This document shows, in pieces, positions 26,423 through 34,679 of a stretch of DNA of 64,000 bases. Both the position numbers and the translations under genes were made by a program. Origin of the DNA: JBDTSW01 sp963807385 (lineage in GTDB: Bacteria > Actinomycetota > Thermoleophilia > Solirubrobacterales > 70-9); NCBI GenBank assembly GCA_963807385.1, contig CAWEBQ010000002.1:868001-932000 (forward strand), read 5' to 3'. Under the pieces are notes generated by a model. The model was not told where the DNA came from, searched no databases, and saw only the letters and a program-made list of their open reading frames with translations. Within the stretch, counting starts at the first letter, position 1; each line of letters begins with the position of its first letter.

Positions 26423-27409
26423 TCAGGGCCGGGCACCGGCCGCGCGGCGCATGGCCAGCGTCAGCGCCACCTCATCGGGGTAGTCGGACCCGCCGCGCGT
26501 CCACCACTCGAGGTCGGCGACCGCGCAGGTCGCGGCGCGGAGCTCGTCGAGGCTCCCCCCCTTGACCTTCCTGACCAGCAGCTTCGCCGCGTAGGGATGC
26601 ATTCCCAGCGAGGATTCGACCTCCTTCGGCGAGCGGCCCCGCTCGAGGCCGACCAGGGCCCGGTGGGCCTCGCGGAGGCGCTTGGCGGCGCCGTAGATCA
26701 AGGGCGTGGTCGCCTCCCCCTGGCCTGCCAGGCGCTCCGCGGCAGCGACGGCTGCGCCCGGGCTGCGCTCCACCAGCGCGTCGGCGAGGGCCCAGGCAAC
26801 CTCCTCAGAGGTGTCGGCGATCATCGCCTCAAGATCCTCCACCCCAACGTGCCCGCCCTCGGGCGCCCAGGATGCGAGGCGGTCGAGCTCGGTGGCGAGG
26901 CGCACGGTGCCCTCTCCCATGCGATCGACGAGCAGGCGCGCAGCGTCCGCGTCGAGCCTGAAACCGCGGCGGGCGGCCTCGCCGACCAGCCAGGCCGGCA
27001 TCTCGCGGGCCTTGGGTGCGGCGAATGGAAGCACCTGGCCGCCGGCAGCCGAAACGGCATCGGCGAGCGCCTTTGGCGCCTTGGCCTTCGGCGGCTCCTC
27101 CCGAGCGACCAAGACCAGCGTCAGCTCCGGGGGAAGGTCCGCGAGCGCCTCGCATACCGGCGCGGCCTGCTTCGCGCTCCAGCGCTCTACCCCATCAGCG
27201 AGGAGGAACCGCCTGCCCGCGATCAGCGTCATCGCCGGCATCGCCTGGACCAGCGCGGCGGCGTCCGGGCCGCCGTTCGCCTGCGCGGGGAACGTCTCAA
27301 GGCCGCCCTCCGCCGCCGCGCGTGCGCGTAGGCGCGCTACCACCTGATCGATCTTCGCGGCATCCGTGCCCGCAATCAGGTAGGCGGGTTTTAGCTCGTC
27401 GGCTGCCAC
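26423..27409 (-). CDS. holA: DNA polymerase III delta subunit
   Basis: The delta subunit opens the beta clamp within the clamp loader. The 328-residue protein fits HolA: an N-terminal AAA-like domain starting PAYLIAGTDAAKIDQVVARL, the middle segment LRLDADAARLL / EGTVRLATELDRL, and a C-terminal collar domain ending VALTLAMRRAAG. Delta lacks a Walker A loop, as here. The start is GTG at 27409, with TAGACT 9 nt upstream. The 3' end faces rpsT 6 bp away. Confidence 0.93.
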   Translation of the reverse strand: MAADELKPAYLIAGTDAAKIDQVVARLRARAAAEGGLETFPAQANGGPDAAALVQAMPAMTLIAGRRFLLADGVERWSAKQAAPVCEALADLPPELTLVLVAREEPPKAKAPKALADAVSAAGGQVLPFAAPKAREMPAWLVGEAARRGFRLDADAARLLVDRMGEGTVRLATELDRLASWAPEGGHVGVEDLEAMIADTSEEVAWALADALVERSPGAAVAAAERLAGQGEATTPLIYGAAKRLREAHRALVGLERGRSPKEVESSLGMHPYAAKLLVRKVKGGSLDELRAATCAVADLEWWTRGGSDYPDEVALTLAMRRAAGARP

Positions 27410-27418
27410 GGTCCGCCG

Positions 27419-27424
27419 AGTCTA
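27419..27424 (-). promoter_or_regulatory. Putative leaderless -10 box of holA
   Basis: TAGACT ends 9 nt before the GTG start of holA. It lies between the stop of the upstream proline-rich membrane protein and holA, so holA may be transcribed alone. Confidence 0.35.
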
Positions 27425-27443
27425 TTCCCGCTCTGGGCGCCGT

Positions 27444-27920
27444 CTAGATGATCAACGCAATGACCGCCAGGATCACCGCGGCGACCGCCACCTGGGCGAA
27501 CAGGCGGCCCCGGGTTCCCGTGACAGCGAAAAAGAGGCCGATCAGCGCTCCGATCCCGCCGACGACGCCGCTGGCGTATCCGAATCCGGTCGAGATCGTC
27601 CGGCTGGTCTCGGACCCCTCGTAGTACTGGCCGTCGTTTGGCGGCTCCCCGGCCTCGATCTCCTCAAGCGTGGGTGTGTCGGCGATCTCGGTCGACGCGA
27701 TGATCATCACGGCCGCGCCGAAGGCCAGAATCAGGGCGAGCAGGACGCCCAGAGCGCGCATCCCGCCGCCGGCCTTGCCGCTCCCCGAGGGCGGGGACGC
27801 GGGCGGAGGCGGACTCACCGCAGGGGGAGGGGGCGTGGCCTCGGCCGGCGGAGGCGGCGGCGCGGGAGGCGGCGGCTGGCTGGACGGCGGCTCGGGCGGC
27901 TGACTGGTCTCGTCGTTCAT
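27444..27920 (-). CDS. Proline-rich membrane protein, unknown function
   Basis: Not recognised as a named family. The 158-residue product has a cytoplasmic, disordered N-terminus (residues 1-45) made largely of Pro, Ala and Ser. A first membrane segment (about 55-72) and a short acidic loop (TPTLEEIEAGEPPNDGQYYE) follow, then two further hydrophobic segments up to the C-terminus. It lies 10 bp after comEC on the same strand, so it is likely co-transcribed with the DNA-uptake genes. The ATG at 27920 is the natural start for the Pro-rich region. Proline-rich heads of this kind often bind partner proteins, but that is inference. Confidence 0.8.
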   Translation of the reverse strand: MNDETSQPPEPPSSQPPPPAPPPPPAEATPPPPAVSPPPPASPPSGSGKAGGGMRALGVLLALILAFGAAVMIIASTEIADTPTLEEIEAGEPPNDGQYYEGSETSRTISTGFGYASGVVGGIGALIGLFFAVTGTRGRLFAQVAVAAVILAVIALII

Positions 27921-27930
27921 GGGCGCGATG

Positions 27931-30225
27931 CTATTCCTCGCCGAGGACGGCCCACCCACGGGCTGTGACCGCGATGGCCACCTCGCTGGCCAGATCTGTC
28001 CGGGCGAGCGCCACGCCGTGCTCGGCGAGCTGCGCGGTGGTTGCCGCGGCCGGGTGACCGAAGGGGTTGCCGGCGCCCACGGAGGCCACGGCGAGCCGTG
28101 GCGCGGTGCGCTCCAGCAGGGCCTCGAGACCGGCGTCCTCGGAACCATGATGGGCGAGCTTCAGCACGTCAACGCGCCCCGGGTCCAGGGTGATCGCCTC
28201 CGCCTCCCCGTCGCCGGGCAGGAGAAGCCTGAAGCCCCGCCACTCGGCGAGAGTGACGAGGGACAGTTCGTTCGGCTCGTCCGGGGGAGCCGTGAGGCCC
28301 TGGACGACATCTCCGGGTGGCCAGAGGACGTCGAGCCGCAGCCCCTGCGAGGTGATGCTGGCACCCGCCGTGAGCTGAAGCCCCCGGGCTCCCCCGGACG
28401 AGGCGAGGGAGGACACACCACCGTCCTCGACCGCCCACACCACCCGCTTCGTCTCAACCGCGGCGAGGACCGACGCGAGCCCGCCCGCGTGATCGGAGTC
28501 CGAATGGGTGACGAGCACGGCCGCGAGCCGGTCTACGCCCAGCTCGCGCAGGCGTTCCGCGGCCCCGCCGTCCACTGGGCCAGTGTCGACCAGGATGGGT
28601 AAGCCCCGTCGCGGATCCAGGAGGACGGCGTCGCCCTGGCCAACGTCGAGGAACCTGACCACGAGCCCGGAGCGCGAGAGGGGATCGGGCGCTCCGGCGG
28701 GCACGATCAGGGCCAAGACGGCAACCGCCGCGGCCAGCGGCGGCGCCCATCGCACGGGCCCGGGGCCCGCGCGAGGCCGCAGCGCGCGGCGGGCCCGCCG
28801 CGCTCGCTCGAGCGCCCAGCCCGCGAGCAGCAGCGCCACGTAGCTCGCCGCGAGTACCCGCGCGTCCGCGAGGCCCACCTCGAGCTGCGCCCAGGCCGGC
28901 GCGCCCGTCCAGGAGGCGATCTGCGTGATGTAGCCCGCGAGGATCCCCGCGAGCCCGGTGATCGGCTCGACGGGAAACCCCGGCATCTGACCCACGCCGG
29001 CCGCGAGCATGCCGAGCCACATCACCGGCGCGACCGCCGGGAGCGCGAGGACGTTGGCGCCCAGCGACGCCACTGAGAGGCGATCGAAGTGGTGGGCCAT
29101 GAGGGGCGCGGTCGCGATCGTCGCCGCGACGGTGACCGCGGCCCCCTCCGCCAAGGCCGCCCGCACACCGGCCTGCCGGCCACCCCCTAGCACGCTCCGA
29201 AGAGGGGCTGCCCAGAGCGCGATGCCTATAACCGCAGCGAAGCTGAGCTGCCAACCGACGTCGCCGCTGGCACGGGGGTTCAGCGCGAGGGTCGCTGCGG
29301 CCGCCAGCAGCAGCGCGTACCAGCGCGACGCCGGCCTGCTCGCCAGCAGGGCCACGAGCCCCGCGGCCCCCATCACCCCGGCCCGCTGGATCGAGGCGCC
29401 CGCCCCCGCGACGGGTACGTAGATCGCGATCAGCGCGAGGACCCCGAGCAGGCGCGCCCGCAGCCCGGCCCCCAGCGCCGCGAGCACGACCCCGGCGAGA
29501 AGGGCCAGCAGGACGACGTTCTGACCGGATACGGCGAGCAGATGTGCCAACCCGGATCGCTGGAAGTCCTCCACCGTGGACGGGTCGATGCGGTCGTCCT
29601 GCCCGAGGACGAATCCGCGCAGGAGGGCCGCCTCGGCCGCTGGCGTCCCCCTCCCAAGCGCGATCTCCGCCCGTTCCCGGAGGCGATCGGTCAGGTATGC
29701 CAGACCGCCACGGCGCCTCCCGGTCAGCTCGATCCCGTCCGCCTCGAGGATCCGGGCGATCCCGAGCCGCTCGAGGTACGTGCGCTCCCAGTCAGGGACA
29801 CGCCTTATGACTCCGGTCGCCTCGACCTCGTGCCCGACCGGCAGGTCTTCGACCGGCTCCCGGGCGGAGATCAGCAGGCGCCCGTCGACCGTGGCGACCC
29901 GGACCCGAACCTCGCCCGCCTCCCGCCGGGGCACGGCCTCGACAACGCCGCGTACCGTCACGGCCGCGCCGTCCGCGATGGCGAGCGCACCCGAGTCGAT
30001 GGCCGCGAGCCGCGCGCCGCCGAGCCAAAGGCCGCCACCTGCTGCGACGACGACGGCTGCCACAACACGCGTGGCCGACCCGCCGCCGAGCCACAGGCAG
30101 GCGGCTGCCCCGGCCGCCACGAGCCCGCCTACGGGCGGCGGCAATGGGAGGAACGGGGCAGCACCCAGTCCGGCTACAAGACCCCCGAGGATGAGGAGGC
30201 GCGGCGCAGGGCCGGGGCCCCTCAA
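27931..30225 (-). CDS. comEC: DNA uptake channel ComEC/Rec2
   Basis: ComEC forms the inner-membrane channel for transforming DNA. The 764-residue protein has the N-terminal OB-like domain (about 35-170), the Competence domain with multiple membrane helices (GSGLAHLLAVSGQNVVLLALL is its hallmark: LAVSGQNV), and a C-terminal metallo-beta-lactamase domain with VTHSDSDHAGG and LAHHGS. All three modules are present, as in full-length ComEC. The start is TTG in a TTGA overlap with comEA. Its partner comEA is frameshifted here, so competence may be impaired unless that is a sequence error. Confidence 0.95.
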   Translation of the reverse strand: MRGPGPAPRLLILGGLVAGLGAAPFLPLPPPVGGLVAAGAAACLWLGGGSATRVVAAVVVAAGGGLWLGGARLAAIDSGALAIADGAAVTVRGVVEAVPRREAGEVRVRVATVDGRLLISAREPVEDLPVGHEVEATGVIRRVPDWERTYLERLGIARILEADGIELTGRRRGGLAYLTDRLRERAEIALGRGTPAAEAALLRGFVLGQDDRIDPSTVEDFQRSGLAHLLAVSGQNVVLLALLAGVVLAALGAGLRARLLGVLALIAIYVPVAGAGASIQRAGVMGAAGLVALLASRPASRWYALLLAAAATLALNPRASGDVGWQLSFAAVIGIALWAAPLRSVLGGGRQAGVRAALAEGAAVTVAATIATAPLMAHHFDRLSVASLGANVLALPAVAPVMWLGMLAAGVGQMPGFPVEPITGLAGILAGYITQIASWTGAPAWAQLEVGLADARVLAASYVALLLAGWALERARRARRALRPRAGPGPVRWAPPLAAAVAVLALIVPAGAPDPLSRSGLVVRFLDVGQGDAVLLDPRRGLPILVDTGPVDGGAAERLRELGVDRLAAVLVTHSDSDHAGGLASVLAAVETKRVVWAVEDGGVSSLASSGGARGLQLTAGASITSQGLRLDVLWPPGDVVQGLTAPPDEPNELSLVTLAEWRGFRLLLPGDGEAEAITLDPGRVDVLKLAHHGSEDAGLEALLERTAPRLAVASVGAGNPFGHPAAATTAQLAEHGVALARTDLASEVAIAVTARGWAVLGEE

Positions 30226-30841
30226 GGCTGGAGCCGACCGCGCAGCGCCTCCATGGTCGCCGGTCCGATCCCGCTGACCTGGTCGAGCTCGTCGATGGAG
30301 GAGAGCCCTCCGTTCTCGTCGCGGAAGTCGAGGATGCTCTGCGCCGTCACGGGGCCGATGCCGTCGATCGTGTCGAGTTGCTCAACGGTCGCGGAGCCGA
30401 GGCTGATCGGCCCGTCGGCCACGGAATCGCCGGGCGCCGCGCCGGCTGCCCCCAGCGCCCTGCCCGGAATCACCACCTGCTGGCCGTCGGCGAGGGTCGC
30501 GGCGAGATTTACATTGTCGGGATCCGCCCCGGCCCTGGCACCGCCCGCGCGCTCGAGGGCGTCGGTTACACGGGAGCCCTCGGGGAGGCGGTAGACCCCC
30601 GGGTCCCGCACGGCCCCGGCAACGTGAACCACGAGGTCCCCGCCGCCGGCCGACACGGCGAACGAGCCCCGGGTTCCTCCGCACCGCCCGCCGCCGGGTC
30701 CTCCCCGCCCGACGCGTAGGCGGCGCCGGTGGCTACGGAGCCGCTCTCCCCGGCGTCGCGAACCCATCGGGCACCGACGAGCAGCACCGCGACGGCAACC
30801 GCCCCGTATACGAGGAGCTGAGCTCGGCTGAATACAGGCAC
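30222..30841 (-). pseudogene. comEA: DNA receptor ComEA, apparent frameshift
   Basis: ComEA is the membrane-anchored DNA receptor of competence systems. The N-terminal half reads from GTG 30841 (PVFSRAQLLVYGAVAVAVLL, one membrane helix, then a Gly/Glu linker). The SLBB domain (VVHVAGAVRDPGVYRLPEG) and the helix-hairpin-helix domain (LDTIDGIGPVTAQSILDFR, VSGIGPATMEALRG) are in a different frame. The switch falls near 30662-30675, at a run of four G. One extra G there would rejoin the frames as EEPGGSFAVSAGGG. This is either a true frameshift mutation or a homopolymer sequencing error. The 3' end is coupled to comEC (TTGA). Confidence 0.85.
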
Positions 30842-30918
30842 GCCTCAAGCCTGACCCCGCGCGGCCCACAGGAGGCACGCGGATCGCGCCTAATCAGTAC
30901 CGGGGTCGCCGCAGCTCA

Positions 30919-31005
30919 CTACGTCGTGAGAAGCACAACCGCGATCAGCACCGCCGAGATCACCAGGGTCAACGCGATGGCCAGCAGCGGGTTCGCGGGC
31001 TTCAT
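30919..31005 (-). CDS. 28-residue single-span membrane peptide
   Basis: A tiny open reading frame coding a peptide that begins MKPANPLLAIALTLVISA and ends in LLTT. Almost all of it is one hydrophobic helix of about 22 residues, with a Lys near the N-terminus (inside-positive). TAGCTC lies 7 nt before the ATG, near the leaderless pattern; no Shine-Dalgarno is visible. It sits alone between comEA and a small exported protein. The hydrophobic pattern and clean start/stop support a gene, but conservation has not been tested. Confidence 0.5.
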   Translation of the reverse strand: MKPANPLLAIALTLVISAVLIAVVLLTT

Positions 31006-31015
31006 CGAAGGCGAG

Positions 31016-31339
31016 CTACCCGGCCGCCGTCACGGTCAACCGGGCTGAGCTGTTGAGGCCATCCGCGAGGTCACGGCCCAGCTTCCTCGGGTTGACCGGG
31101 CAGCCGGGCGTGAAGGTCTCGGGCGGCGCCAGCCCCAGCTCGACGAACCGGGCCGTCGCCTCCGGGCATTCCTCCGCGCTGATGTAGTGGGCGCCTGGAA
31201 ACTCCGGCGTCGATGCCGTCGCGTCGGACGCGCGGCCCTGGATCACCGCCAGCGCGGTCAGCACGGTGACGATCACGAGGGCAGCGACGGCAGCGATCCT
31301 GGCCAGGTGGGCTCGAGGGTGGTTCGTTGTGGCTTCCAT
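31016..31339 (-). CDS. Small membrane-anchored protein of unknown function
   Basis: Not recognised. The 107-residue product has a basic N-terminus, one membrane segment (residues about 15-35, AAVAALVIVTVLTALAVI) and an exported domain of about 70 residues. That domain contains two cysteines (EECPEAT and TPGCPVNP), likely a disulfide. The ATG at 31339 is chosen because it puts the basic residues just before the membrane segment; the frame remains open up to 31405. A 16-bp palindrome touches this start codon. No neighbour gives a functional hint. Confidence 0.65.
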   Translation of the reverse strand: MEATTNHPRAHLARIAAVAALVIVTVLTALAVIQGRASDATASTPEFPGAHYISAEECPEATARFVELGLAPPETFTPGCPVNPRKLGRDLADGLNSSARLTVTAAG

Positions 31340-31353
31340 CGTGGAACCACGAT
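31338..31353. promoter_or_regulatory. 16-bp palindrome at a start codon
   Basis: ATCGTGGAACCACGAT is a dyad with 7-bp arms and a 2-bp centre. It begins within the ATG of the small membrane protein gene (start at 31339). A repressor bound here would block transcription or initiation. The two-base centre makes an RNA hairpin unlikely. Confidence 0.4.
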
Positions 31354-31461
31354 CGCGCAGGTTGACCCGTCCGGCCAGAACCCCTTGGTCCCAACCGGGC
31401 AACACCCTCCGTGGGGCTTGCTATGCGTGCGAGGGCGGTCACCGCGACTGCCGGACCGCGA

Positions 31462-31863
31462 CTACTCGTAGTCCTCGTCGTCGTAGCCCGCGGCCTGAGT
31501 GGCCAACCGCCGGCTGTAGAGCTCGTCGGCGGAGACCGCTGGTGACTGAACCGATACGAGGGCGAGCACCGTGTCGCCGTCGTTGGCGACCGCGTGGTCC
31601 GTGGCGGGAGGTATCAGAACCAGGTCGCCGGCGGCGAGCCTCTGGGTGTCGCCGGTGGCCGCCATCGTGCCAGTCCCCCCGACCACGACGTAGACCTGTT
31701 CGGCCTCCTCGTGGGAGCGCAGCTCCTCGGAGGCGCCCGCGGGCACCTCGAGCCAGGTCACCGAGCAGTGGCGGGAACCGAGGTCCCCGGCATCCATCAG
31801 CAGGTGCGAGCGGAGGCGGTGCACGTCCACCACGGCCGCCTCGTCAAAGCGCCTGACCAGCAC
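31462..31863 (-). CDS. Cupin-domain protein
   Basis: A 133-residue single-domain cupin (cupin_2). The first motif is ELRSHEEAEQVYVVVGGTG, with H and E metal ligands, and the second is LAAGDLVLIPPATDHAVAND, where the last His completes a metal site. The protein ends in an acidic tail (YDDEDYE). Such proteins can be dioxygenases, isomerases or simple ligand-binding proteins, so no reaction is assigned. The start is GTG at 31863, with TAGAAA 7 nt upstream. It follows leuS on the same strand after 31 bp and could be read from the leuS transcript too. Confidence 0.85.
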   Translation of the reverse strand: MLVRRFDEAAVVDVHRLRSHLLMDAGDLGSRHCSVTWLEVPAGASEELRSHEEAEQVYVVVGGTGTMAATGDTQRLAAGDLVLIPPATDHAVANDGDTVLALVSVQSPAVSADELYSRRLATQAAGYDDEDYE

Positions 31864-31894
31864 GGTGCGCTTTCTAGCAGAACCGGGGGTACGG

Positions 31895-34375
31895 CTACCG
31901 GACGACCAGGTTCACGAGCTTGCCCGGCACGACGATCTCCTTGACGATCTCGCCGCCGTCGAGGTGGCGCTTAACGCCCTCGGACTCGCGCGCGAGGCGC
32001 AGTAGCTCCTCCGCCGGCGTGCCCTCGGCGGCCTCGATCTGGTCTCGGCGCTTGCCGTTGACCTGGACTACCAGGGTGAAGGTGTCGCTGGTAAGCAGGC
32101 CCTGGTCGGCCTCCGGCCAGGGGGTCTCCCATACACGCTGGGAGCGGATCGCCTGGAACGCCTCGGCGCCGAGATGGGGCGCGAACGGGAAGATCAGCGA
32201 CGCCGCGGTCGCGGTTGCGAACCGCACCACGCCGTCGCCCTCGGCCGAGCCGTAGAGACCGTCCTTCAGGCGGTAGGCCTCGTTGACCAGCTCCATCACC
32301 GCCGCGATGGCGGTGTGGAGTTGGAAGTTGTTCGAGAAATCCTGGGTGACCTTGTCGATGGCCCAGTGCGCCTTGGCCAGCAGCTCGCGCGCATCGCCGT
32401 CCGTCGCCGCGGGATCCGGGTCCGGCCCGGGTTGGGTGCGCTCGAGGACCTCCTCCTTCAAGCGCCAGAGCCGGGAGAGGAACCGCTGCACCCCCTCCAG
32501 GCCCTGGTCGGTCCAGTCGGCCTCTCGATCGGGCGGGCCGATGAAGCAGATGTAGGTACGGCAGGCGTCGGCGCCGTAGCGCTCGACGTACTCGCGCGGG
32601 TTGACCGTGTTGCCCTTCGACTTGGACATCTTCGAGCCGTCCCGGGTGATCATCCCCTGCGCGAAGAGGTTCACGAACGGCTCCTGGACGTCCAGGTGTC
32701 CCATGTCCGTGAGCGCCTTGCAGAAGAAGCGCGAGTACAGCAGGTGGAGGATCGCGTGCTCGACTCCGCCGATGTACTGGTCGACCGGCATCCAGTAGTC
32801 CACTGCCTCGCGGCTCCAGGGAGCCTCCGCGTTGTGCGGATCGAGGTAGCGCAGGTAGTACCAGGAGGAGTCAACGAAGGTGTCCATGGTGTCCGTATCG
32901 CGCTTCGCGGGCCCGCCGCACCTGGGGCAGGTGGTCTCGACCCACTCCGGAACCGAGGCCAGCGGGCTCTTGCCCTTGGGCGTGTAGTCCTCGATGTCCG
33001 GCAGCTCGATCGGGAGCTGGTCGTCGGGCACCGGCACCAGGCCGCAGGCTCCGCAGTGAACGATCGGGATCGGGCAGCCCCAGTAGCGCTGGCGCGAGAG
33101 CAGCCAGTCGCGGAGGCGGTAGTTGACCGAGGTCTCCCCCCTCCCCTCCGCCGCCAGCCAGTCGACGATCCCCTTGTAGGCCTCGCGGTTGTTCTCGCCG
33201 TCGAAGCGCCCCGAGTTGACGAGCGGCCCGTCGCCGAGGTACGGCTCTGCCTGGACGTCCTCACCACCGGAGACGACCTCGCGGATCTCGAGGTCGAAGG
33301 CCTTGGCGAAGGCGTGGTCGCGACCGTCGTGCGCGGGAACGGCCATCAGGGCGCCGGTCCCGTAGTCGGTCAGCACGTAGTCGGCGACGAAGACGGGGAT
33401 CTCCTCGCCGTTCGCCGGGTTGGTGACCGTCCGGCCGAGCGGAACGCCGGTCTTGGGCCTGTCTTCGGCGCCACGCTCCTCGGCTGAGGAGCGGATGACC
33501 TCGTCCACATACTCGCTTACGGCAGCCTCGTGCTCGGTGCCCGCGGCGAGGCCTTCGACCTCCGGGTGCTCTGGCGCGAGCACGAAGAAGGTGGCGCCGA
33601 ACAGGGTGTCGGGCCGGGTGGTGAAGACGGGGAAGTCGAGGTCGAGCTCGGAGCAGCGGAACGTGACCTCGGCGCCCTCGGAGCGGCCGATCCAGTTGCG
33701 CTGCATGGTCACCACGTACTCGGGCCACTTCTCGAGCTGGTCGAAGTCGGCGAGCAAGCGCTCGGCGTAGTCGGTGATCTTGAACCACCACTGCTCGAGC
33801 TTTCGCGAGACGACCTCGGAGCCGCAGCGCTCGCACTTGCCGTCGATCACCTGCTCGTTGGCGAGCACGGTCTGGTCCACCGGACACCACTGGACGGGCG
33901 CGTCGGTGCGGTAGGCGAGGCCCCGCTCGAAGAAGCGGAGGAAGAGCCACTGCGTCCAGCGGTAGTAGGTGGGGTCGCAGGTGGCGATCTCGCGCGACCA
34001 GTCGAGCGAGACGCCCCAGGTGCGGAACTGGCGGCGGAACTCGGCGATCGACGCCTCGGTGGCATCCCGAGGGTGCTCGCCCGTCTTGATCGCGTTGTTC
34101 TCCGCGGGCAGGCCGAACGCGTCGTAGCCCATCGGGTGAATGACCCGACGGCCGAGGCGGCGGCGAAAGTGCGCGATCGCGTCGCCCACCGAATAGACCT
34201 TCAAGTGGCCGATATGCGGCTCGCCCGACGGGTAGGGCAGCATCTCCAGCACGTAGTCCTTGGGCACTGACTCATCGAAGCCGGGGTCGCCGGGGTTGGG
34301 CACCTCCCAGGTCTTCTCCGACTCCCAGACCGCCTGCCAGCGGCCCTCGATCTCCTGTGGGTCGTACTTCTCCAC
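31895..34375 (-). CDS. leuS: Leucyl-tRNA synthetase
   Basis: LeuRS charges tRNA-Leu and edits mischarged products. The 826-residue class I synthetase has the HIGH motif in PYPSGEPHIGHLKVYS, the KMSKS motif as SKMSKSKGNTV, and the CP1 editing domain (about residues 220-410, with TTRPDTLFGATF). A zinc-type CxxC pair occurs in the editing region (WCPVDQTVLANEQVIDGKCERCG), along with CPRCGGPAKRD near 490. The GTG at 34375 is preferred over 34381: it gives MEKYDPQEIEGRW, the usual LeuRS start, and lies exactly 6 nt after TAATTT. It is full length for the bacterial form. Confidence 0.97.
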   Translation of the reverse strand: MEKYDPQEIEGRWQAVWESEKTWEVPNPGDPGFDESVPKDYVLEMLPYPSGEPHIGHLKVYSVGDAIAHFRRRLGRRVIHPMGYDAFGLPAENNAIKTGEHPRDATEASIAEFRRQFRTWGVSLDWSREIATCDPTYYRWTQWLFLRFFERGLAYRTDAPVQWCPVDQTVLANEQVIDGKCERCGSEVVSRKLEQWWFKITDYAERLLADFDQLEKWPEYVVTMQRNWIGRSEGAEVTFRCSELDLDFPVFTTRPDTLFGATFFVLAPEHPEVEGLAAGTEHEAAVSEYVDEVIRSSAEERGAEDRPKTGVPLGRTVTNPANGEEIPVFVADYVLTDYGTGALMAVPAHDGRDHAFAKAFDLEIREVVSGGEDVQAEPYLGDGPLVNSGRFDGENNREAYKGIVDWLAAEGRGETSVNYRLRDWLLSRQRYWGCPIPIVHCGACGLVPVPDDQLPIELPDIEDYTPKGKSPLASVPEWVETTCPRCGGPAKRDTDTMDTFVDSSWYYLRYLDPHNAEAPWSREAVDYWMPVDQYIGGVEHAILHLLYSRFFCKALTDMGHLDVQEPFVNLFAQGMITRDGSKMSKSKGNTVNPREYVERYGADACRTYICFIGPPDREADWTDQGLEGVQRFLSRLWRLKEEVLERTQPGPDPDPAATDGDARELLAKAHWAIDKVTQDFSNNFQLHTAIAAVMELVNEAYRLKDGLYGSAEGDGVVRFATATAASLIFPFAPHLGAEAFQAIRSQRVWETPWPEADQGLLTSDTFTLVVQVNGKRRDQIEAAEGTPAEELLRLARESEGVKRHLDGGEIVKEIVVPGKLVNLVVR

Positions 34376-34381
34376 GCCCAC

Positions 34382-34387
34382 AAATTA
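34382..34387 (-). promoter_or_regulatory. Putative leaderless -10 box of leuS
   Basis: TAATTT on the minus strand ends 6 nt before the GTG at 34375. This spacing selects that codon over the GTG at 34381, which would abut the hexamer. Confidence 0.45.
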
Positions 34388-34440
34388 CCCGGCGCTGCCG
34401 CGAGCCCCCGCACCCCCGACGGCGGGAGCAGCGTCGATTG

Positions 34441-34459
34441 CCCGCGGCGGAGCCGCGGG
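34441..34459. promoter_or_regulatory. GC-rich hairpin between leuS and the P450 cluster
   Basis: CCCGCGG and CCGCGGG form a perfect 7-bp stem around the loop CGGAG. There is no T-run on either side, so it is not a classical intrinsic terminator. It lies 38 bp before the small gene that precedes the P450. Confidence 0.35.
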
Positions 34460-34496
34460 TCAGGTGTGCGCAGCGGGAGTGGAGGGGCGGCGGGTT

Positions 34497-34679
34497 ATGC
34501 TGCTGTTGATGGGGCTGTTGGTCAGGCTGGCGCACCTGTTGCCGGCCCTTCGCGAGGACGAGGAAGACTTTGCGACCGCTGCCGACCTCCAGTTCTCCGG
34601 CGCGGCCCGGAGGGTGCGCAGGCGGACGGATCCGCGATCGCGCGTCGCGCTGGGCGCGGAGCGCGCGCCGACGGCGTGA
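34497..34679 (+). CDS. 60-residue protein coupled to the P450 gene
   Basis: A small gene of unknown function. The product starts with a hydrophobic patch (MLLLMGLLVRLAHLLPAL), then an acidic segment (REDEEDF) and an Arg-rich C-terminal half. Its TGA overlaps the P450 GTG as GTGA, the same coupling used throughout this genome. A GGAGG-like sequence lies about 12 nt upstream of the ATG. It may be a leader peptide that sets P450 translation, a membrane partner, or a non-functional upstream frame. Confidence 0.4.
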   Translation: MLLLMGLLVRLAHLLPALREDEEDFATAADLQFSGAARRVRRRTDPRSRVALGAERAPTA

